Shown here: piece after piece, positions 1 to 9,762 of the stretch
Layout of the letters: each line of letters begins with the position of its first letter
How positions within the stretch are numbered: the stretch's first letter is position 1
NCBI GenBank assembly: GCA_029555385.1
Contig: JAKPSH010000221.1
Span: 1-64,000 of the forward strand
Direction of reading: 5' to 3'
From: Pseudomonadota bacterium
GTDB taxonomy: Bacteria > Bdellovibrionota_C > UBA2361 > SZUA-149
Length of the DNA stretch: 64,000 nt
Translations under genes and position numbers: made by a program
Notes under the pieces: model-generated
Database searches by the model: none
Told to the model about the DNA's origin: nothing
The model's input: the letters and a program-made list of their open reading frames with translations, nothing else

Positions 1-2427
1 CGCAAGCTCTGCCGCAAACATCTGGCGCTGCCGTTCTTCATGAGGGAAACACCCGGCATACGGCTCAACCACGATTCCCGCCGAACCGTCAGCTAGCGAC
101 ACTAGAGCACTGCGACGCACGCGCGGATGGTTATTGAACAGCCTCTCTGTGGGAACGCTATAATAAACTCGCTTTTCTGTGCGCACCATGTGCGTTTTTC
201 GTCCGCAAAAATAGAGATTGCCGCGCTCATCGAGGTAGCCCATATCTCCCATGCGATGCCAAAAAGACTTGCCGTCAATAATCTTTGCCTGGCGGGTTTC
301 CTCTTCTCTTCTTAAATATTCCCTGCTTACGTTTGGTCCACGGACAATTACTTCCCCAACATGGCGCAGCGGAAGCTCTTCCATCTCCCCGGCGTCGAGT
401 GCGGCATCGGCAAGCTTAATAATCCTGACTTCCACACCAGCCACAGCCTTTCCCACCAGCGTGCCTTGCTCGCCTGTTTTCGCCGCCGCCTCCGGAGACG
501 AGAAAATCTCTTTTGAGCTAACGTAAGTTACCGGCAGCGCCTCTGTTGCACCATAAGGTGTAGCAGCTTCAGCGTTAATCGCCACGTTTTCAATTTGACG
601 CAGGACTTCACGCGAAACAGGAGCACCTGCGACAAACACGCCATCCAAAGAAGGCAAGAAAATTCGATGATTCCTGCAGAATTCTGCAATTTTCCCCCAC
701 AATATGGGAGAACCAAAAGAGTAGTTAATTTTAAGCTTATCCACCAATGCCGCTACCTGTCCCGGGTCGATTTCAATCGGCTTTGCCGGATCTATCGGCG
801 CGATGACGCTGCATACTCCCGAAGCAAGACTAAATAAGGCAAACACCGGCAGCAGGGGCAAATCCTTTTTGCCCGCCTCAATACGAAATACCGCGCGAAA
901 AATTTCAAGCTGCGCCCGCACCATATCATTAGTATAGATCACACCTTTGGGCGTTCCCGTACCGCCGGAAGTAAAGGCGATAAGGCAAACCGGTTCCGGC
1001 GCGGCCGGAGCAAGAGCAGCACCCGAAAAACTGCCGAGAAAACGCAAATTCTTAAAACCAAAAAGCGCGAGTCGATCCGCCACCACTGAAAAGCGCAGTT
1101 GCGGACAGAGAGTCCGTTTCATCAACCAAACGATCTGCGCTTTACGCGTACCGATTAACGCATCAGGCGCGGCATCAATGATGCAGCGCTTTAGATTTTC
1201 GCGTCCCATACCGGGGTCCAGATATACCGGCACCGCACCGCGGCCCATCACAGCATAACTCAGCGCAAGAAACTCAATACCTGGCGGGACTAGCATCAAT
1301 ACTCTATCCCCGGCGCGCAATCCCAGTGCAGCAAGCCCGCGTTGGTATGAGTTCACCTTCCATGCAAACCGCCCGAAACTACACTCCCTGCACTCAACAC
1401 CGTTCTTCGTAAAGCTCCCGACAATTACCGCCGGCGCTGTGGAACGCTCGGCAGCTTGCGCAGAATAATTTGCATAAAGTGCATTGGCCGGAGCATCTGA
1501 CTGCGATGCGCCGTCTTCGCCCGGTGAAACCTTGCTGCTGGAGCGCTGCAAAAACTCTGAAACGGCAGACAGAACCTTCTCACCGCCGTCTTCCAGAACC
1601 AAATGTGATGCATCCTCCAGCTCCATAACCTCAGCCTGCGGAAAATGAAGCTTCAGCCGTTCAAGCATGCCGCGGTGGAAGCATAAGTCTCGGAGTCCCC
1701 AAATGATCTTAACCGGTTTATCGCGCAGCTTCGGCATGCGCGCTGCAATATCAGTCATCTGTTCGTATGTAGGGTGATTCTCATAAAAAGGGATATCAGC
1801 GACAAAATCGCAAATCGCCCTTCGAGAACGCAATGACCGGTAAGGAAAGATGTACCCCCGCCGCACCTCCGGACTAAGCCTGCGCACCGCACCTAAATGT
1901 ACCGTCAAATGCAAGAAAAACTTAGTTGTCTCCGTCAAAAAGCGTCCAATAACCGGGGCTGCGGACCATTTAATAACTGGCGGCAGCGCGGATACATCAG
2001 TCAAGGTTGTGTTGAAATACACCAGTTTGTCTACTTTCTCCGCACAGCGCACGGCAAGGCCAGTCCCGATCGGACCACCCCAATCATGAAGAACTAATGA
2101 ATACCGGTTAATGCCGAGGCGCTCTAAAAGCATCGCTACTTGCTGTACACGGTCAAGAGCCCGAAAATGCACCCCGGCGGGGTGCTCAGATAACCCGCAG
2201 CCGATATAGTCCGGCGCAATTACACGAAAGGCCTCCCGCAGATGAACAATTAAATTACGATAATAGTAACACCACGTTGGGTTACCGTGCAGGAGCACGA
2301 CGACCGGACCTTGGCCTTCATCAACATAATGCATCCTGTAGCCGCTGATATCGGCCCAGCGGGATGGGAAGGGAAGAACAGATTGTGCCGCTACGGTTGC
2401 TTCGCCCTGAGCGGAGGAACTTACCAT
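1..2427 (-). CDS. oleBC: OleBC fusion: beta-lactone decarboxylase domain joined to AMP-dependent beta-lactone synthetase (partial)
   Basis: The gene runs off the left edge; 809 codons are open without a stop. The ATG at 2427-2425 overlaps the oleA stop region by 7 bases. Residues about 30-290 are an alpha/beta hydrolase of the haloalkane-dehalogenase type, with HGNPTW, a nucleophile Asp in LHDWGG (about residue 115) and a late His in ASHLVLED. After a linker comes an acyl-adenylate-forming domain with SGGTGTPKG (about residue 485) and RMGDMGYLDE (about 725), followed by CGRK. In known Ole pathways OleC closes the beta-hydroxy acid to a beta-lactone and OleB decarboxylates it to a cis-olefin, so the fusion joins the last two steps. 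OleD is not visible and may lie to the left. Domain calls are firm; the product is inferred. Confidence 0.9.
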   Translation of the reverse strand, partial: MVSSSAQGEATVAAQSVLPFPSRWADISGYRMHYVDEGQGPVVVLLHGNPTWCYYYRNLIVHLREAFRVIAPDYIGCGLSEHPAGVHFRALDRVQQVAMLLERLGINRYSLVLHDWGGPIGTGLAVRCAEKVDKLVYFNTTLTDVSALPPVIKWSAAPVIGRFLTETTKFFLHLTVHLGAVRRLSPEVRRGYIFPYRSLRSRRAICDFVADIPFYENHPTYEQMTDIAARMPKLRDKPVKIIWGLRDLCFHRGMLERLKLHFPQAEVMELEDASHLVLEDGGEKVLSAVSEFLQRSSSKVSPGEDGASQSDAPANALYANYSAQAAERSTAPAVIVGSFTKNGVECRECSFGRFAWKVNSYQRGLAALGLRAGDRVLMLVPPGIEFLALSYAVMGRGAVPVYLDPGMGRENLKRCIIDAAPDALIGTRKAQIVWLMKRTLCPQLRFSVVADRLALFGFKNLRFLGSFSGAALAPAAPEPVCLIAFTSGGTGTPKGVIYTNDMVRAQLEIFRAVFRIEAGKKDLPLLPVFALFSLASGVCSVIAPIDPAKPIEIDPGQVAALVDKLKINYSFGSPILWGKIAEFCRNHRIFLPSLDGVFVAGAPVSREVLRQIENVAINAEAATPYGATEALPVTYVSSKEIFSSPEAAAKTGEQGTLVGKAVAGVEVRIIKLADAALDAGEMEELPLRHVGEVIVRGPNVSREYLRREEETRQAKIIDGKSFWHRMGDMGYLDERGNLYFCGRKTHMVRTEKRVYYSVPTERLFNNHPRVRRSALVSLADGSAGIVVEPYAGCFPHEERQRQMFAAELA

Positions 2428-3485
2428 TCGATACCGACAAACAGCGAGTTAAGCCCACTGCCAAAACCGGTCAGCAGAATCTTGTCGCCCGGCTTTACAT
2501 CTTTCTTCTCAACTCCTTCAGCAAAGGCAACGGGGAGAGCGGCAGACACCAGGTTTCCGTACTTTTGATAAACAGTGTACTCTTTTTCAATATCCAAGCC
2601 CATTTCTTGATAAAAGGCCTCATTCACCTGCCGCCCCACCTGGTGGCAAAAAATATGGTCAATATCATCCTTGGACCAGCCAAGGATCTCAGACGTGTCT
2701 TTCCACGTCCTGCCGCCAAGTCTCGCGGCATTACTGATTATTTTCGACGATTCAGTGTACATAATAGGTTCAGACTCGCCCTGCGTCTGATAGTACGAGT
2801 GATCACCATTGCCTTCGCATAGGTCGTTAAACTGCGTGGCTGAACGCGCAACTCCACCGAGAATACGATGCTGGGTAGTGGCGATGCTGTCGTGACAAAG
2901 CACAAAGGCAACTGCGGCACAACCAAGAGTGAAGGTCGGCAGCAGCTTAATAAGCTCTTCCCGATCAATATTCTCCTTGCCCAGGATATAGCCGACACTG
3001 GAGTCAACCATTCGCGCGACATTTTCACCGGAAACCAGCACTCCCGCTTTAACCGCACCCGATTCGATCAAGTTGCCCAAAACCATGATGCCGTTAACAA
3101 AACCCATGCAAGCATTGCTGATATCCATCACAATAGACTGCTCTTGCAGTCCCAAGTTACGGTGCACCAATGCTGCCGTTGCCGGCTCAAAGAAATCTCG
3201 AGTCACCGAACAGTTAAAAAGCGCCTTAATGTGTTCTCGAACAAAGCCAATTTTGTCCAATACCTGTCGCGCAACAACTGTGGCAACTTCGCTCGGTCTG
3301 ACGTCCATATCCCAAAAACGTCTGGTTTTGATACCCGTTAAACGCTCTAAAGTACCGAAAGGAATTTTTAACCGATCGTAGATCGGGGCTATCTTATCTT
3401 CGAGCGACGCTGAAGACACCTCCTCTTCCGGAAGATGAACCCCAAACGCTTCAAGACACACATGCCGAAAACGGAACGAAACCAT
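2421..3485 (-). CDS. oleA: OleA, thiolase-fold acyl-CoA head-to-head condensing enzyme
   Basis: A 354-residue KAS III-like protein. OleA joins two fatty acyl-CoAs by non-decarboxylative Claisen condensation to a beta-keto acid, the first step to long-chain olefins. The thiolase triad is visible as Cys126 (in ISNACMGF), His281 (CHQVG) and Asn311 (YGNLVS). Glu100, in DFFEPATA, lies where OleA has its special catalytic Glu, whereas ordinary FabH has none there. The neighbouring oleBC, overlapping by 7 bases, makes OleA far more likely than FabH. An 11-base inverted repeat lies 26 bases upstream of the start. Confidence 0.92.
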   Translation of the reverse strand: MVSFRFRHVCLEAFGVHLPEEEVSSASLEDKIAPIYDRLKIPFGTLERLTGIKTRRFWDMDVRPSEVATVVARQVLDKIGFVREHIKALFNCSVTRDFFEPATAALVHRNLGLQEQSIVMDISNACMGFVNGIMVLGNLIESGAVKAGVLVSGENVARMVDSSVGYILGKENIDREELIKLLPTFTLGCAAVAFVLCHDSIATTQHRILGGVARSATQFNDLCEGNGDHSYYQTQGESEPIMYTESSKIISNAARLGGRTWKDTSEILGWSKDDIDHIFCHQVGRQVNEAFYQEMGLDIEKEYTVYQKYGNLVSAALPVAFAEGVEKKDVKPGDKILLTGFGSGLNSLFVGIEW

Positions 3486-3510
3486 GATGGACTCCGATAT
3501 TTATGCGAAC

Positions 3511-3559
3511 TGCCAAAACTGATTTTGCTTATTTCTTACCTGAATCTACAGTTTTGGCA
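3511..3559. repeat. 11-base perfect inverted repeat upstream of oleA
   Basis: TGCCAAAACTG (3511-3521) is repeated inverted at 3549-3559 with a 27-base spacer. It lies between the stop of the upstream minus-strand Gld operon and the oleA start. No T-run follows on the minus strand, so it is a weak terminator candidate. It could instead be a regulator binding site for the ole genes. Confidence 0.5.
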
Positions 3560-3645
3560 AGAGCTTACCTGCAGCCCGCGTATACAAGCCTAGTCATATT
3601 GAGTCTGAATAAGCCGCAGATATTGCACCGACTTACTTCAAATCC

Positions 3646-4941
3646 TTACGTCCCAGGGGTTTCGAGACCTCCCGGCGCCTCAGTTTTGATCTCTTTCTTT
3701 TTAATCAAATCCGCAAAGGACTTTCGAAATTTATCACCCTGATAAGCAGCCAACTCAAATATCCACGGCTCAAGCCGGGAATTTTGCTTTATCGCCTCAT
3801 CACTATTAGAAAGCTGCGGCTCTATTTTAGGCATATCAGGTTTCGTCTCCGGCGCCGGAGACGGGGAAGGAGATGCGGCAGTTGACTGTTGCTCTGCCTG
3901 GACATCTTGAGACTTTGCAGCATCTGCTGCTTCGGCAGCCTCTTTGTCCTTGCTCAGACGCTCCGCTTCTGCTTTTTTTGCATCAGCACGCGCCTGAATT
4001 TCTTTAGCTAATGCCTCATCAAAAGCAACGCGGACCTTGGCATATACTTTGTCTTGATCCTTTGCGGTAGTAACCCGGTACACTAATCCGCTGTCCGTCA
4101 GGTACACCGTCTCCCTGTCCCAAACTAAGTTATGCAGCACAGCATCATCCGCTTGCTTTACGTCACTAAACTTCAGGTTCTCCAAACCCGAGGCAACCTG
4201 TGAGACCAATGTCGCCTGAGTCTCTTCGTCCCCCCCAGGCGCCGGCTGAAGCATGAAGTCCTTTCCGTTATCTTCCTCCGCCGGACGGACAAGCTCAAAA
4301 GCCTTCGCTTCGTCTGTGGCTCCAGCCAGCACTTTTTGCACCACAGAAAGTACCTTGCCAACGCGTACGTTAAGCAGGTTAGTATCCAGCCATTCTGACA
4401 TTAACAGCGTGAATAAGACCGGCGTACCGACTAAATATACTCGATCCTCATCGAGCAACCGGACGAACTGCCCTGTCATCCCCGGCACGACTGGAATATC
4501 AGGAGCCTGTCTCCTTTCCCGCAACTGCCCCAAGAAAAGCCCGCCAAGCTGCTTGCCTTCTTTATCAAAAAAAGTAATCCGCGAACGTCCCGCCTTTATA
4601 CCTTCTTCATCCAAACCGAGTTTCTTGATGCCCTCGCTCCCCGCAGGAACTTTTTGCGTTGCCACGAGATCGAACAATTTAAAGAATAGCTTGCCGATCT
4701 CCTGCTCACTTGCCGGGTAATCACCTCGCGCAGGGATAGTCCAAACGCCGTCTTTATTCCGCACTTCAAGTTTCTCCACCCCCTGTTCTAAGACAAAACG
4801 AGCGACCTGATCGCTGTCCACGCCCGCAAGCAGGTTAACATGCTCCGCGTGCCGGCGGCCCGCTCCGGGCAATAACATGAAGTAAAACCCGGACAAAACC
4901 GCAAGTGCTGCCAGCAATAAAACGAGCTTTTTCTGGGTCAT
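3646..4941 (-). CDS. DUF4340 domain protein of the Gld-type ABC exporter operon
   Basis: 431 residues with one N-terminal membrane segment (about 5-25) and a long soluble part outside the membrane. The body matches the DUF4340 pattern, including a GLFLGQ segment near residue 140 and an LxxLxFxDV stretch near 255. Residues about 320-385 are an Ala/Glu/Lys and then Pro/Ser-rich linker. The start overlaps the stop of the upstream GldG-like gene by 4 bases (ATGA). DUF4340 proteins usually follow gldA-gldF-gldG genes, as here; the operon context suggests an accessory of the exporter. The molecular role is unknown. Confidence 0.85.
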   Translation of the reverse strand: MTQKKLVLLLAALAVLSGFYFMLLPGAGRRHAEHVNLLAGVDSDQVARFVLEQGVEKLEVRNKDGVWTIPARGDYPASEQEIGKLFFKLFDLVATQKVPAGSEGIKKLGLDEEGIKAGRSRITFFDKEGKQLGGLFLGQLRERRQAPDIPVVPGMTGQFVRLLDEDRVYLVGTPVLFTLLMSEWLDTNLLNVRVGKVLSVVQKVLAGATDEAKAFELVRPAEEDNGKDFMLQPAPGGDEETQATLVSQVASGLENLKFSDVKQADDAVLHNLVWDRETVYLTDSGLVYRVTTAKDQDKVYAKVRVAFDEALAKEIQARADAKKAEAERLSKDKEAAEAADAAKSQDVQAEQQSTAASPSPSPAPETKPDMPKIEPQLSNSDEAIKQNSRLEPWIFELAAYQGDKFRKSFADLIKKKEIKTEAPGGLETPGT

Positions 4942-6911
4942 GCTTTGGACTCCTCAATCAGTTCGTTGCTCTCGCTCTCCCCAAACCGCGTTGTCTGCCG
5001 CGGCCGTCTGGACTTACGCAGCGCTGCAACAACACTTGTCACAATGAGCACGAACGGAATAAAAAATGTGTTGATCAAGAATAGTATTTCACCGAGCCGT
5101 TCTTTATCTTCTCGCAGCTTGCGCCGCACTTCACGCAGCCGCTGCTGGGCAAGCTGCCGCTGCTCCCGGAACTTTTTGATTTCACCAAGCAGCGCGGCAG
5201 TAAAAACTTTCTTGCCGTCCCCCCCGGCTTCGCTTCCTGACTGAAGCTGACTGAGACGCCTGTTTGCTTCATTGAGCTGAGCCTGCAGCGTCTCTTCCTC
5301 CAATTTCCACTTCTCCGCGGCCCGAGCCTCAATCGCCTGAACACGTGTAAAAGGCCTGGTGTACTTGCCGCGCGAACGGAGGCTAATCAGATCCGCTGAA
5401 CCAGCAGCTAAATTCTCGACGGCATTAGCGGCCAGAACTAAATTATCATTGATTAATGTCACAATCTGGGTTCCAAGAAACTGCTGGACATAAGCCGCAT
5501 ACCGATCGGCCAAAAAATCCACATCCGCAATAACAATAATGTTCGCATCCTTCACCCCCTGTGCGGTATGCCCATCAGCCGTAGACATATTCTCCTGCTG
5601 CTTTTCACCAGGCTTCCCGGGAAACGCGCTTTTCAGTTTCCCGCCAATGCGGACCGCAAGCGTATAGGACTGGCTTCCCCGCTGATAATCTTTAAGGATT
5701 TGGTCGGGGTTGTCGCCGCTGAAACGGATTGTTTGCTCATCAAAGAGCATTGCCGTGTCGGTTGTCTGAAGCAAAGACTCCACGGTTACCCCGTCGACTT
5801 TGCTCAACTCCAAAGCACCGGGCCAGGCCAGCATCACATTCTCTAGCTGACTCGTCACAATATTGCTGCGGTTCACAAGGCCCTTTGCGCCGGCAGCATC
5901 ACTGCCCAGGGTCAACCAAACCGGGAATAGCTGCTGGTCCCTCGTCTGACCTGAAGACACTTTAGTCGCCATGTCGATATCCGCGACAACCTTGCGTTCC
6001 ACCAGCTTTACTCCCCAAGCTTGCATCAGACTCTTGAGATTAGAGCTTCGATCGGCAGTCATTGCTGCCATCGGGTTCTCCGCGTCTGTCTTCGGCTGAT
6101 CGACAGAGCAATACGGATCAACGGCGATAAATGCGCTGCCGCCTTTCACCAAATACTGATCAATGGCATAGAGCGCCTGCTCTCCAAGATTCTTCGGATG
6201 GACAATCAGCAATAAGTCAATGCCAGGATCGATCGTGCTCGCATCCGCCGGAAGAAATTTAACTTCAGCAAACTTTGAAAGCTGCGTAACGAGCACCCAC
6301 GGACGGGATGGCGGAGCCATCCGGCCCGGCATCGGCATTTGCTCGGGCTCTCCCTTAAGCGCAAGCGGCGAAATGACGCCGACAACAGCCTTCTCTGACT
6401 TGCTCAAAGAATAAACAAGTTTGGTAACATCATACTCAAGGAACTCTTGACGGCTCAAATCAAAAACCGGAATAACATCCTCTTCGCCGATGCTGTTTAC
6501 CGCCGCGAGTCCGATATAAAGTTTTTCCCCCGTCGGCAACCCAAGCGGTGTCACGCCATATTTTTGCGCCCATTCCTCTTCTTCGGTATCCGGACGAGGA
6601 TCATACGTCTCCAAAAGCACCCTGCCGCCTGACTGGCGCTCGTACTCCCGAAGAAGGTCCGCAATCCGGGTTCCATAAAGTTTCACTCCAGGGTATTTCG
6701 AAGCCTCGGTCTTGCTGAAATAAAAGCGGAAGGTAACCGGCTCCTCAATCGCCTTAAGGATGCGGATTGTTCCTGGCGACAGCGAGTAAAGACGGTCTTC
6801 CGTCATATCGACATAGAAGCGGCTGAACACCGCATCGCTGATGCCATTGAGGACCAGCAATATTGCCGCAAGAACCGCAATTCCCGAAAAAGAAAGAAGT
6901 GACTTTTGCAC
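4938..6911 (-). CDS. GldG-like auxiliary subunit of ABC exporter
   Basis: 657 residues. A membrane segment at about 8-28 is followed by the typical start of the Gld/ABC_transp_aux family (FYVDMTEDRLYSLSPGT), then a large extracytoplasmic domain, a charged coiled-coil at about 530-605 and a final membrane helix (about 610-635). In gliding bacteria GldG works with GldA and GldF. In non-gliding bacteria the same set is an ABC transporter of unknown substrate, so gliding cannot be inferred. It lies 27 bases after the permease gene and overlaps the DUF4340 gene. Confidence 0.87.
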   Translation of the reverse strand: MQKSLLSFSGIAVLAAILLVLNGISDAVFSRFYVDMTEDRLYSLSPGTIRILKAIEEPVTFRFYFSKTEASKYPGVKLYGTRIADLLREYERQSGGRVLLETYDPRPDTEEEEWAQKYGVTPLGLPTGEKLYIGLAAVNSIGEEDVIPVFDLSRQEFLEYDVTKLVYSLSKSEKAVVGVISPLALKGEPEQMPMPGRMAPPSRPWVLVTQLSKFAEVKFLPADASTIDPGIDLLLIVHPKNLGEQALYAIDQYLVKGGSAFIAVDPYCSVDQPKTDAENPMAAMTADRSSNLKSLMQAWGVKLVERKVVADIDMATKVSSGQTRDQQLFPVWLTLGSDAAGAKGLVNRSNIVTSQLENVMLAWPGALELSKVDGVTVESLLQTTDTAMLFDEQTIRFSGDNPDQILKDYQRGSQSYTLAVRIGGKLKSAFPGKPGEKQQENMSTADGHTAQGVKDANIIVIADVDFLADRYAAYVQQFLGTQIVTLINDNLVLAANAVENLAAGSADLISLRSRGKYTRPFTRVQAIEARAAEKWKLEEETLQAQLNEANRRLSQLQSGSEAGGDGKKVFTAALLGEIKKFREQRQLAQQRLREVRRKLREDKERLGEILFLINTFFIPFVLIVTSVVAALRKSRRPRQTTRFGESESNELIEESKA

Positions 6912-6938
6912 AGATGCCCCCTGTAGCTTGAAAAAAAT

Positions 6939-7673
6939 TTAGTCTGCCTTTTTGCGTTCGACAATGATCACGCCGGCAAAAAGAAAGAACAGAACCAATG
7001 ATACGAAGTAAACAACGTCACTGAGGTTAATAACTCCTCGCTGGATCGCCTCGAAATGATACGGAAAGCTCAAGTTCACAAGCTGTGCAACCAAAAATCC
7101 CGGAAGCACCTGCGCCAGCATATCCGTCACCGGGTCAAAGCCCAAAAGAATCAGCACGAGGCAAATAACCGTTGAGATCACAAAACTGATCACCTGGTTG
7201 GCTGTCAAAGCTGAAATACAGCACCCGATGGAAAGAAAAGCTCCAGCCATGAGAAAGCTCCCGACATAGCCGGCGAGAATCACGCCTAAATCCGGCGAGC
7301 CCAAATACCAAACGGTGAGCACCATAGGAAAGGTTAAGACAAGAGCAAATCCCACAAACGCCCATGCGGCAACAAATTTTCCAAGCATCGCCTCCATCAA
7401 GCCTACCGGAAGCGAAAGCAGCAGTTCGATAGTTCCGCTTCTGCGTTCTTCCGCCCAAAGCCGCATGGAAACTGCTGGCACAATAAACAGGTAGAGCCAC
7501 GGATGCCAGGTAAAGAATAAGCGCAGATCCGCCTGACCTTGATCATAGAACCGCCCCAGTTTGAATGTGAAAAAACCAGTCAAGATCAGAAACACCGTCA
7601 GAAATATCAACGCAATCGGTGTGGCAAAGTATGATTGAAATTCGCGTTTAAAAATCGCTTTGTATGTTTTCAT
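6939..7673 (-). CDS. ABC-2 type permease, GldF-like
   Basis: 244 residues with about six membrane helices. The start KTYKAIFKREFQSYFATPIA is the standard beginning of GldF/NosY-type permeases. The segment MRLWAEERRSGTIELLLSLP is the cytoplasmic coupling motif of ABC-2 permeases. It lies between the ATPase gene (31 bases upstream) and the GldG-like gene, and probably forms the membrane channel of the exporter. Confidence 0.9.
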   Translation of the reverse strand: MKTYKAIFKREFQSYFATPIALIFLTVFLILTGFFTFKLGRFYDQGQADLRLFFTWHPWLYLFIVPAVSMRLWAEERRSGTIELLLSLPVGLMEAMLGKFVAAWAFVGFALVLTFPMVLTVWYLGSPDLGVILAGYVGSFLMAGAFLSIGCCISALTANQVISFVISTVICLVLILLGFDPVTDMLAQVLPGFLVAQLVNLSFPYHFEAIQRGVINLSDVVYFVSLVLFFLFAGVIIVERKKAD

Positions 7674-7704
7674 TTTTCCTTCCGCGTAAAAAGCCAGAAT
7701 CGTG

Positions 7705-8643
7705 CTACTGCGTTAGATCGCGAAACACTTGATCGAGCTGTCCCGTTTCCATGCGTAAATCAGTAAGCGGCCATTTCTGCGCTTCGGACTCCCGCACGAC
7801 AACAGGCAAAAGATTGGCACCGGGCTGCGGCAGCAAAATGTAGCTTGTCTTATGCCCGGCAAACTGCTCCTCGCGCACCTCGCGCACCCCCGGCAAGCTG
7901 CTTAGGACTCCGGCAAAATTATCCGCTGGCGGTTTCTGAAATGTGAGCACGACCGCCCCATATGCGCTAGAACGCCTTTTTAAAAGTTCCGGCGCATCAT
8001 CGGCCACTATCTTGCCCTCGGCAATAATTATCGCCCGGGTGCAAACAGCATCTACTTCTTCCAGGATGTGCGTGGACAAAATAATGCTCTTATCCCGCGC
8101 CATACTGTTAATCAAACTGCGCACTTCATGTTTCTGGTTTGGATCGAGTCCGTCTGTTGGCTCATCAAGAATCAAAATTTCGGGATCATGTATTAAAGCC
8201 TGAGCCAACCCCACCCGACGTTTAAACCCCTTAGAGAGCGTCTCAATTCTCTGGCACACCACAGCCTCCAGGCTGGTCAACCCAACGACGCGCTCAAGAG
8301 CATCTTGAAGTTTCGCCGACGCAAGACCGCGAACTTCGCCGACAAACCGGAGGAAGTCCAATACTTCCATTTCACCGTACAGCGGTGCATTCTCCGGCAA
8401 GTATCCCAAAAGCGAACGCACCTCCCGCGACTGGGTTACCACATCATAACCGCCCACCTTGGCTGAACCAAAGCTTGGCGTAAGAAAACACGAAAGCATT
8501 TTCATCGTTGTCGATTTCCCCGCACCGTTGGGCCCAAGGAACCCGAGCACTTCCCCCTTGCTAAGCTGGAAAGAGATTCCATCCACCGCCTTTATCGGCC
8601 CAAAGTGGCGCCCAAGGTTTTGCGTCTCTATCATTACCGACAT
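7705..8643 (-). CDS. ABC transporter ATPase, GldA-like
   Basis: 312 residues. Walker A GPNGAGKST is at about 39-47, the signature LSKGFKRRVG at about 136 and Walker B ILILDEPTDGLD at about 155, followed by the switch His in STHILEE. A C-terminal regulatory extension follows from about 225. It is the first gene of the four-gene minus-strand operon and is divergent from pdxS. It powers the GldF/GldG-like membrane part; the substrate is unknown. Confidence 0.93.
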   Translation of the reverse strand: MSVMIETQNLGRHFGPIKAVDGISFQLSKGEVLGFLGPNGAGKSTTMKMLSCFLTPSFGSAKVGGYDVVTQSREVRSLLGYLPENAPLYGEMEVLDFLRFVGEVRGLASAKLQDALERVVGLTSLEAVVCQRIETLSKGFKRRVGLAQALIHDPEILILDEPTDGLDPNQKHEVRSLINSMARDKSIILSTHILEEVDAVCTRAIIIAEGKIVADDAPELLKRRSSAYGAVVLTFQKPPADNFAGVLSSLPGVREVREEQFAGHKTSYILLPQPGANLLPVVVRESEAQKWPLTDLRMETGQLDQVFRDLTQ

Positions 8644-8675
8644 ACTAATCCTTAGTCCTCAAATTCTGTAACTAG

Positions 8676-8690
8676 CTGCCCGCCAGGCAG
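8676..8690. repeat. short interspersed palindrome, CTGCC-loop-GGCAG
   Basis: CTGCC (8676-8680) and GGCAG (8686-8690) flank a 5-base loop. Related palindromes occur at 17060-17073 and 55920-55931, all between genes. This may be a low-copy genome-wide palindromic repeat. Confidence 0.4.
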
Positions 8691-8730
8691 GCCGCCGAAT
8701 ACGTGGAATAATTGATTATTCTTTTTTACC

Positions 8731-8756
8731 TCGTCAAGCCTTATCGTCCTTGACGA
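8731..8756. promoter_or_regulatory. inverted repeat in the divergent gldA-pdxS control region
   Basis: TCGTCAAG (8731-8738) and CTTGACGA (8749-8756) form an 8-base inverted repeat with a 10-base spacer. It lies in the 235-base gap between two divergent operons. The nonamer AATACGTGG occurs just before it (8699-8707) and just after it (8758-8766). No T-run follows in either direction, so a protein binding site is more likely than a terminator. Confidence 0.4.
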
Positions 8757-8878
8757 AATACGTGGTAGCTGTATTTTTGCCTTTTTACAACGCTAAGCAG
8801 ATAATTCAGGGTAAATCTAGAAACGCGTGTATTTCGCGTCCGCGGCCAGCATAGAATTCCTGAGTGGGATATTGGGAA

Positions 8879-9760
8879 ATGATCGAAGAAAAAATGAAAC
8901 TTAAGGTTGGACTCGCCGAAATGCTTAAAGGCGGCGTGATTATGGATGTGGTCAATGCCGAACAGGCCTCGATTGCAGAGGAAGCAGGCGCTGCTGCGGT
9001 AATGGCGCTTGAGCGCGTGCCGGCGGATATCCGCCGCGAAGGCGGAGTCGCCCGCATGGCAAATATTGAAGTTATTGAGAAAATACAAGAAGCGGTAAGC
9101 ATCCCGGTGATGGCCAAGGTACGCATCGGGCATTTTGCCGAAGCGCAAATTCTTCAAGCCTTGGGGGTCGACTTTATTGACGAGAGCGAAGTTCTTACTC
9201 CCGCCGACGAGAAATACCATATCAACAAGTTTGATTTTTCTGTGCCGTTTGTCTGCGGAGCAACCAATCTTGGCGAAGCTTTACGCCGGATTAGTGAAGG
9301 CGCCGCGATGATTCGCTCTAAAGGTGAAGCAGGAACCGGCAACATCGTCGAGGCGGTTAGGCATATGCGCAGCATTGTCTCATCCATGCGCATGCTTGCC
9401 TCTTCCGGCGCGGAGGAGTTAGTCAGCGCAGCTAAAGAAATTGGCGCATCTCTTGACTTATTGAAGCTTGTCGCTAAAACGGGGCGGCTTCCGGTTCCGC
9501 TTTTTTCCGCTGGCGGCGTTGCCACCCCCGCCGATGCAGCCTTGATGATGCAGCTTGGCGCCGAGAGTGTTTTTGTCGGCTCGGGTATCTTCAAATCGGA
9601 AGATCCCGCAGCGCGAGCCCGGGCCATTGTTCGAGCAGTGACTCATTACAATGAACCTGAGATTCTGCTTGAGGTTTCGCGCGAGCTTCGCGGAGCAATG
9701 CCCGGCTTGAATGTCCATGACCTTGCGCCATCCGATCGGCTGCAAGACCGCGGCTGGTGA
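8879..9760 (+). CDS. pdxS: pyridoxal 5'-phosphate synthase, lyase subunit PdxS
   Basis: Forms PLP from ribose 5-phosphate, glyceraldehyde 3-phosphate and ammonia supplied by PdxT. The family is unmistakable: [19 protein letters not shown], the catalytic Lys regions VMAKVRIGH and [10 protein letters not shown], and [16 protein letters not shown]. The ATG at 8879 gives 293 residues and places 15 residues up to LAEM, close to Bacillus PdxS. An in-frame GTG at 8864 and an ATG at 8894 are alternatives. pdxT follows immediately. Confidence 0.96.
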   Translation: MIEEKMKLKVGLAEMLKGGVIMDVVNAEQASIAEEAGAAAVMALERVPADIRREGGVARMANIEVIEKIQEAVSIPVMAKVRIGHFAEAQILQALGVDFIDESEVLTPADEKYHINKFDFSVPFVCGATNLGEALRRISEGAAMIRSKGEAGTGNIVEAVRHMRSIVSSMRMLASSGAEELVSAAKEIGASLDLLKLVAKTGRLPVPLFSAGGVATPADAALMMQLGAESVFVGSGIFKSEDPAARARAIVRAVTHYNEPEILLEVSRELRGAMPGLNVHDLAPSDRLQDRGW

Positions 9761-9762
9761 AC

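Noticed and set aside
4938-8643. Gliding motility system
   Set aside because: GldA/F/G-like ABC sets are widespread in non-gliding bacteria, and no other gld or spr genes are present.
8741-9220. 159-codon minus-strand frame across the pdxS start
   Set aside because: It is antisense to conserved PdxS codons and has no known motif.
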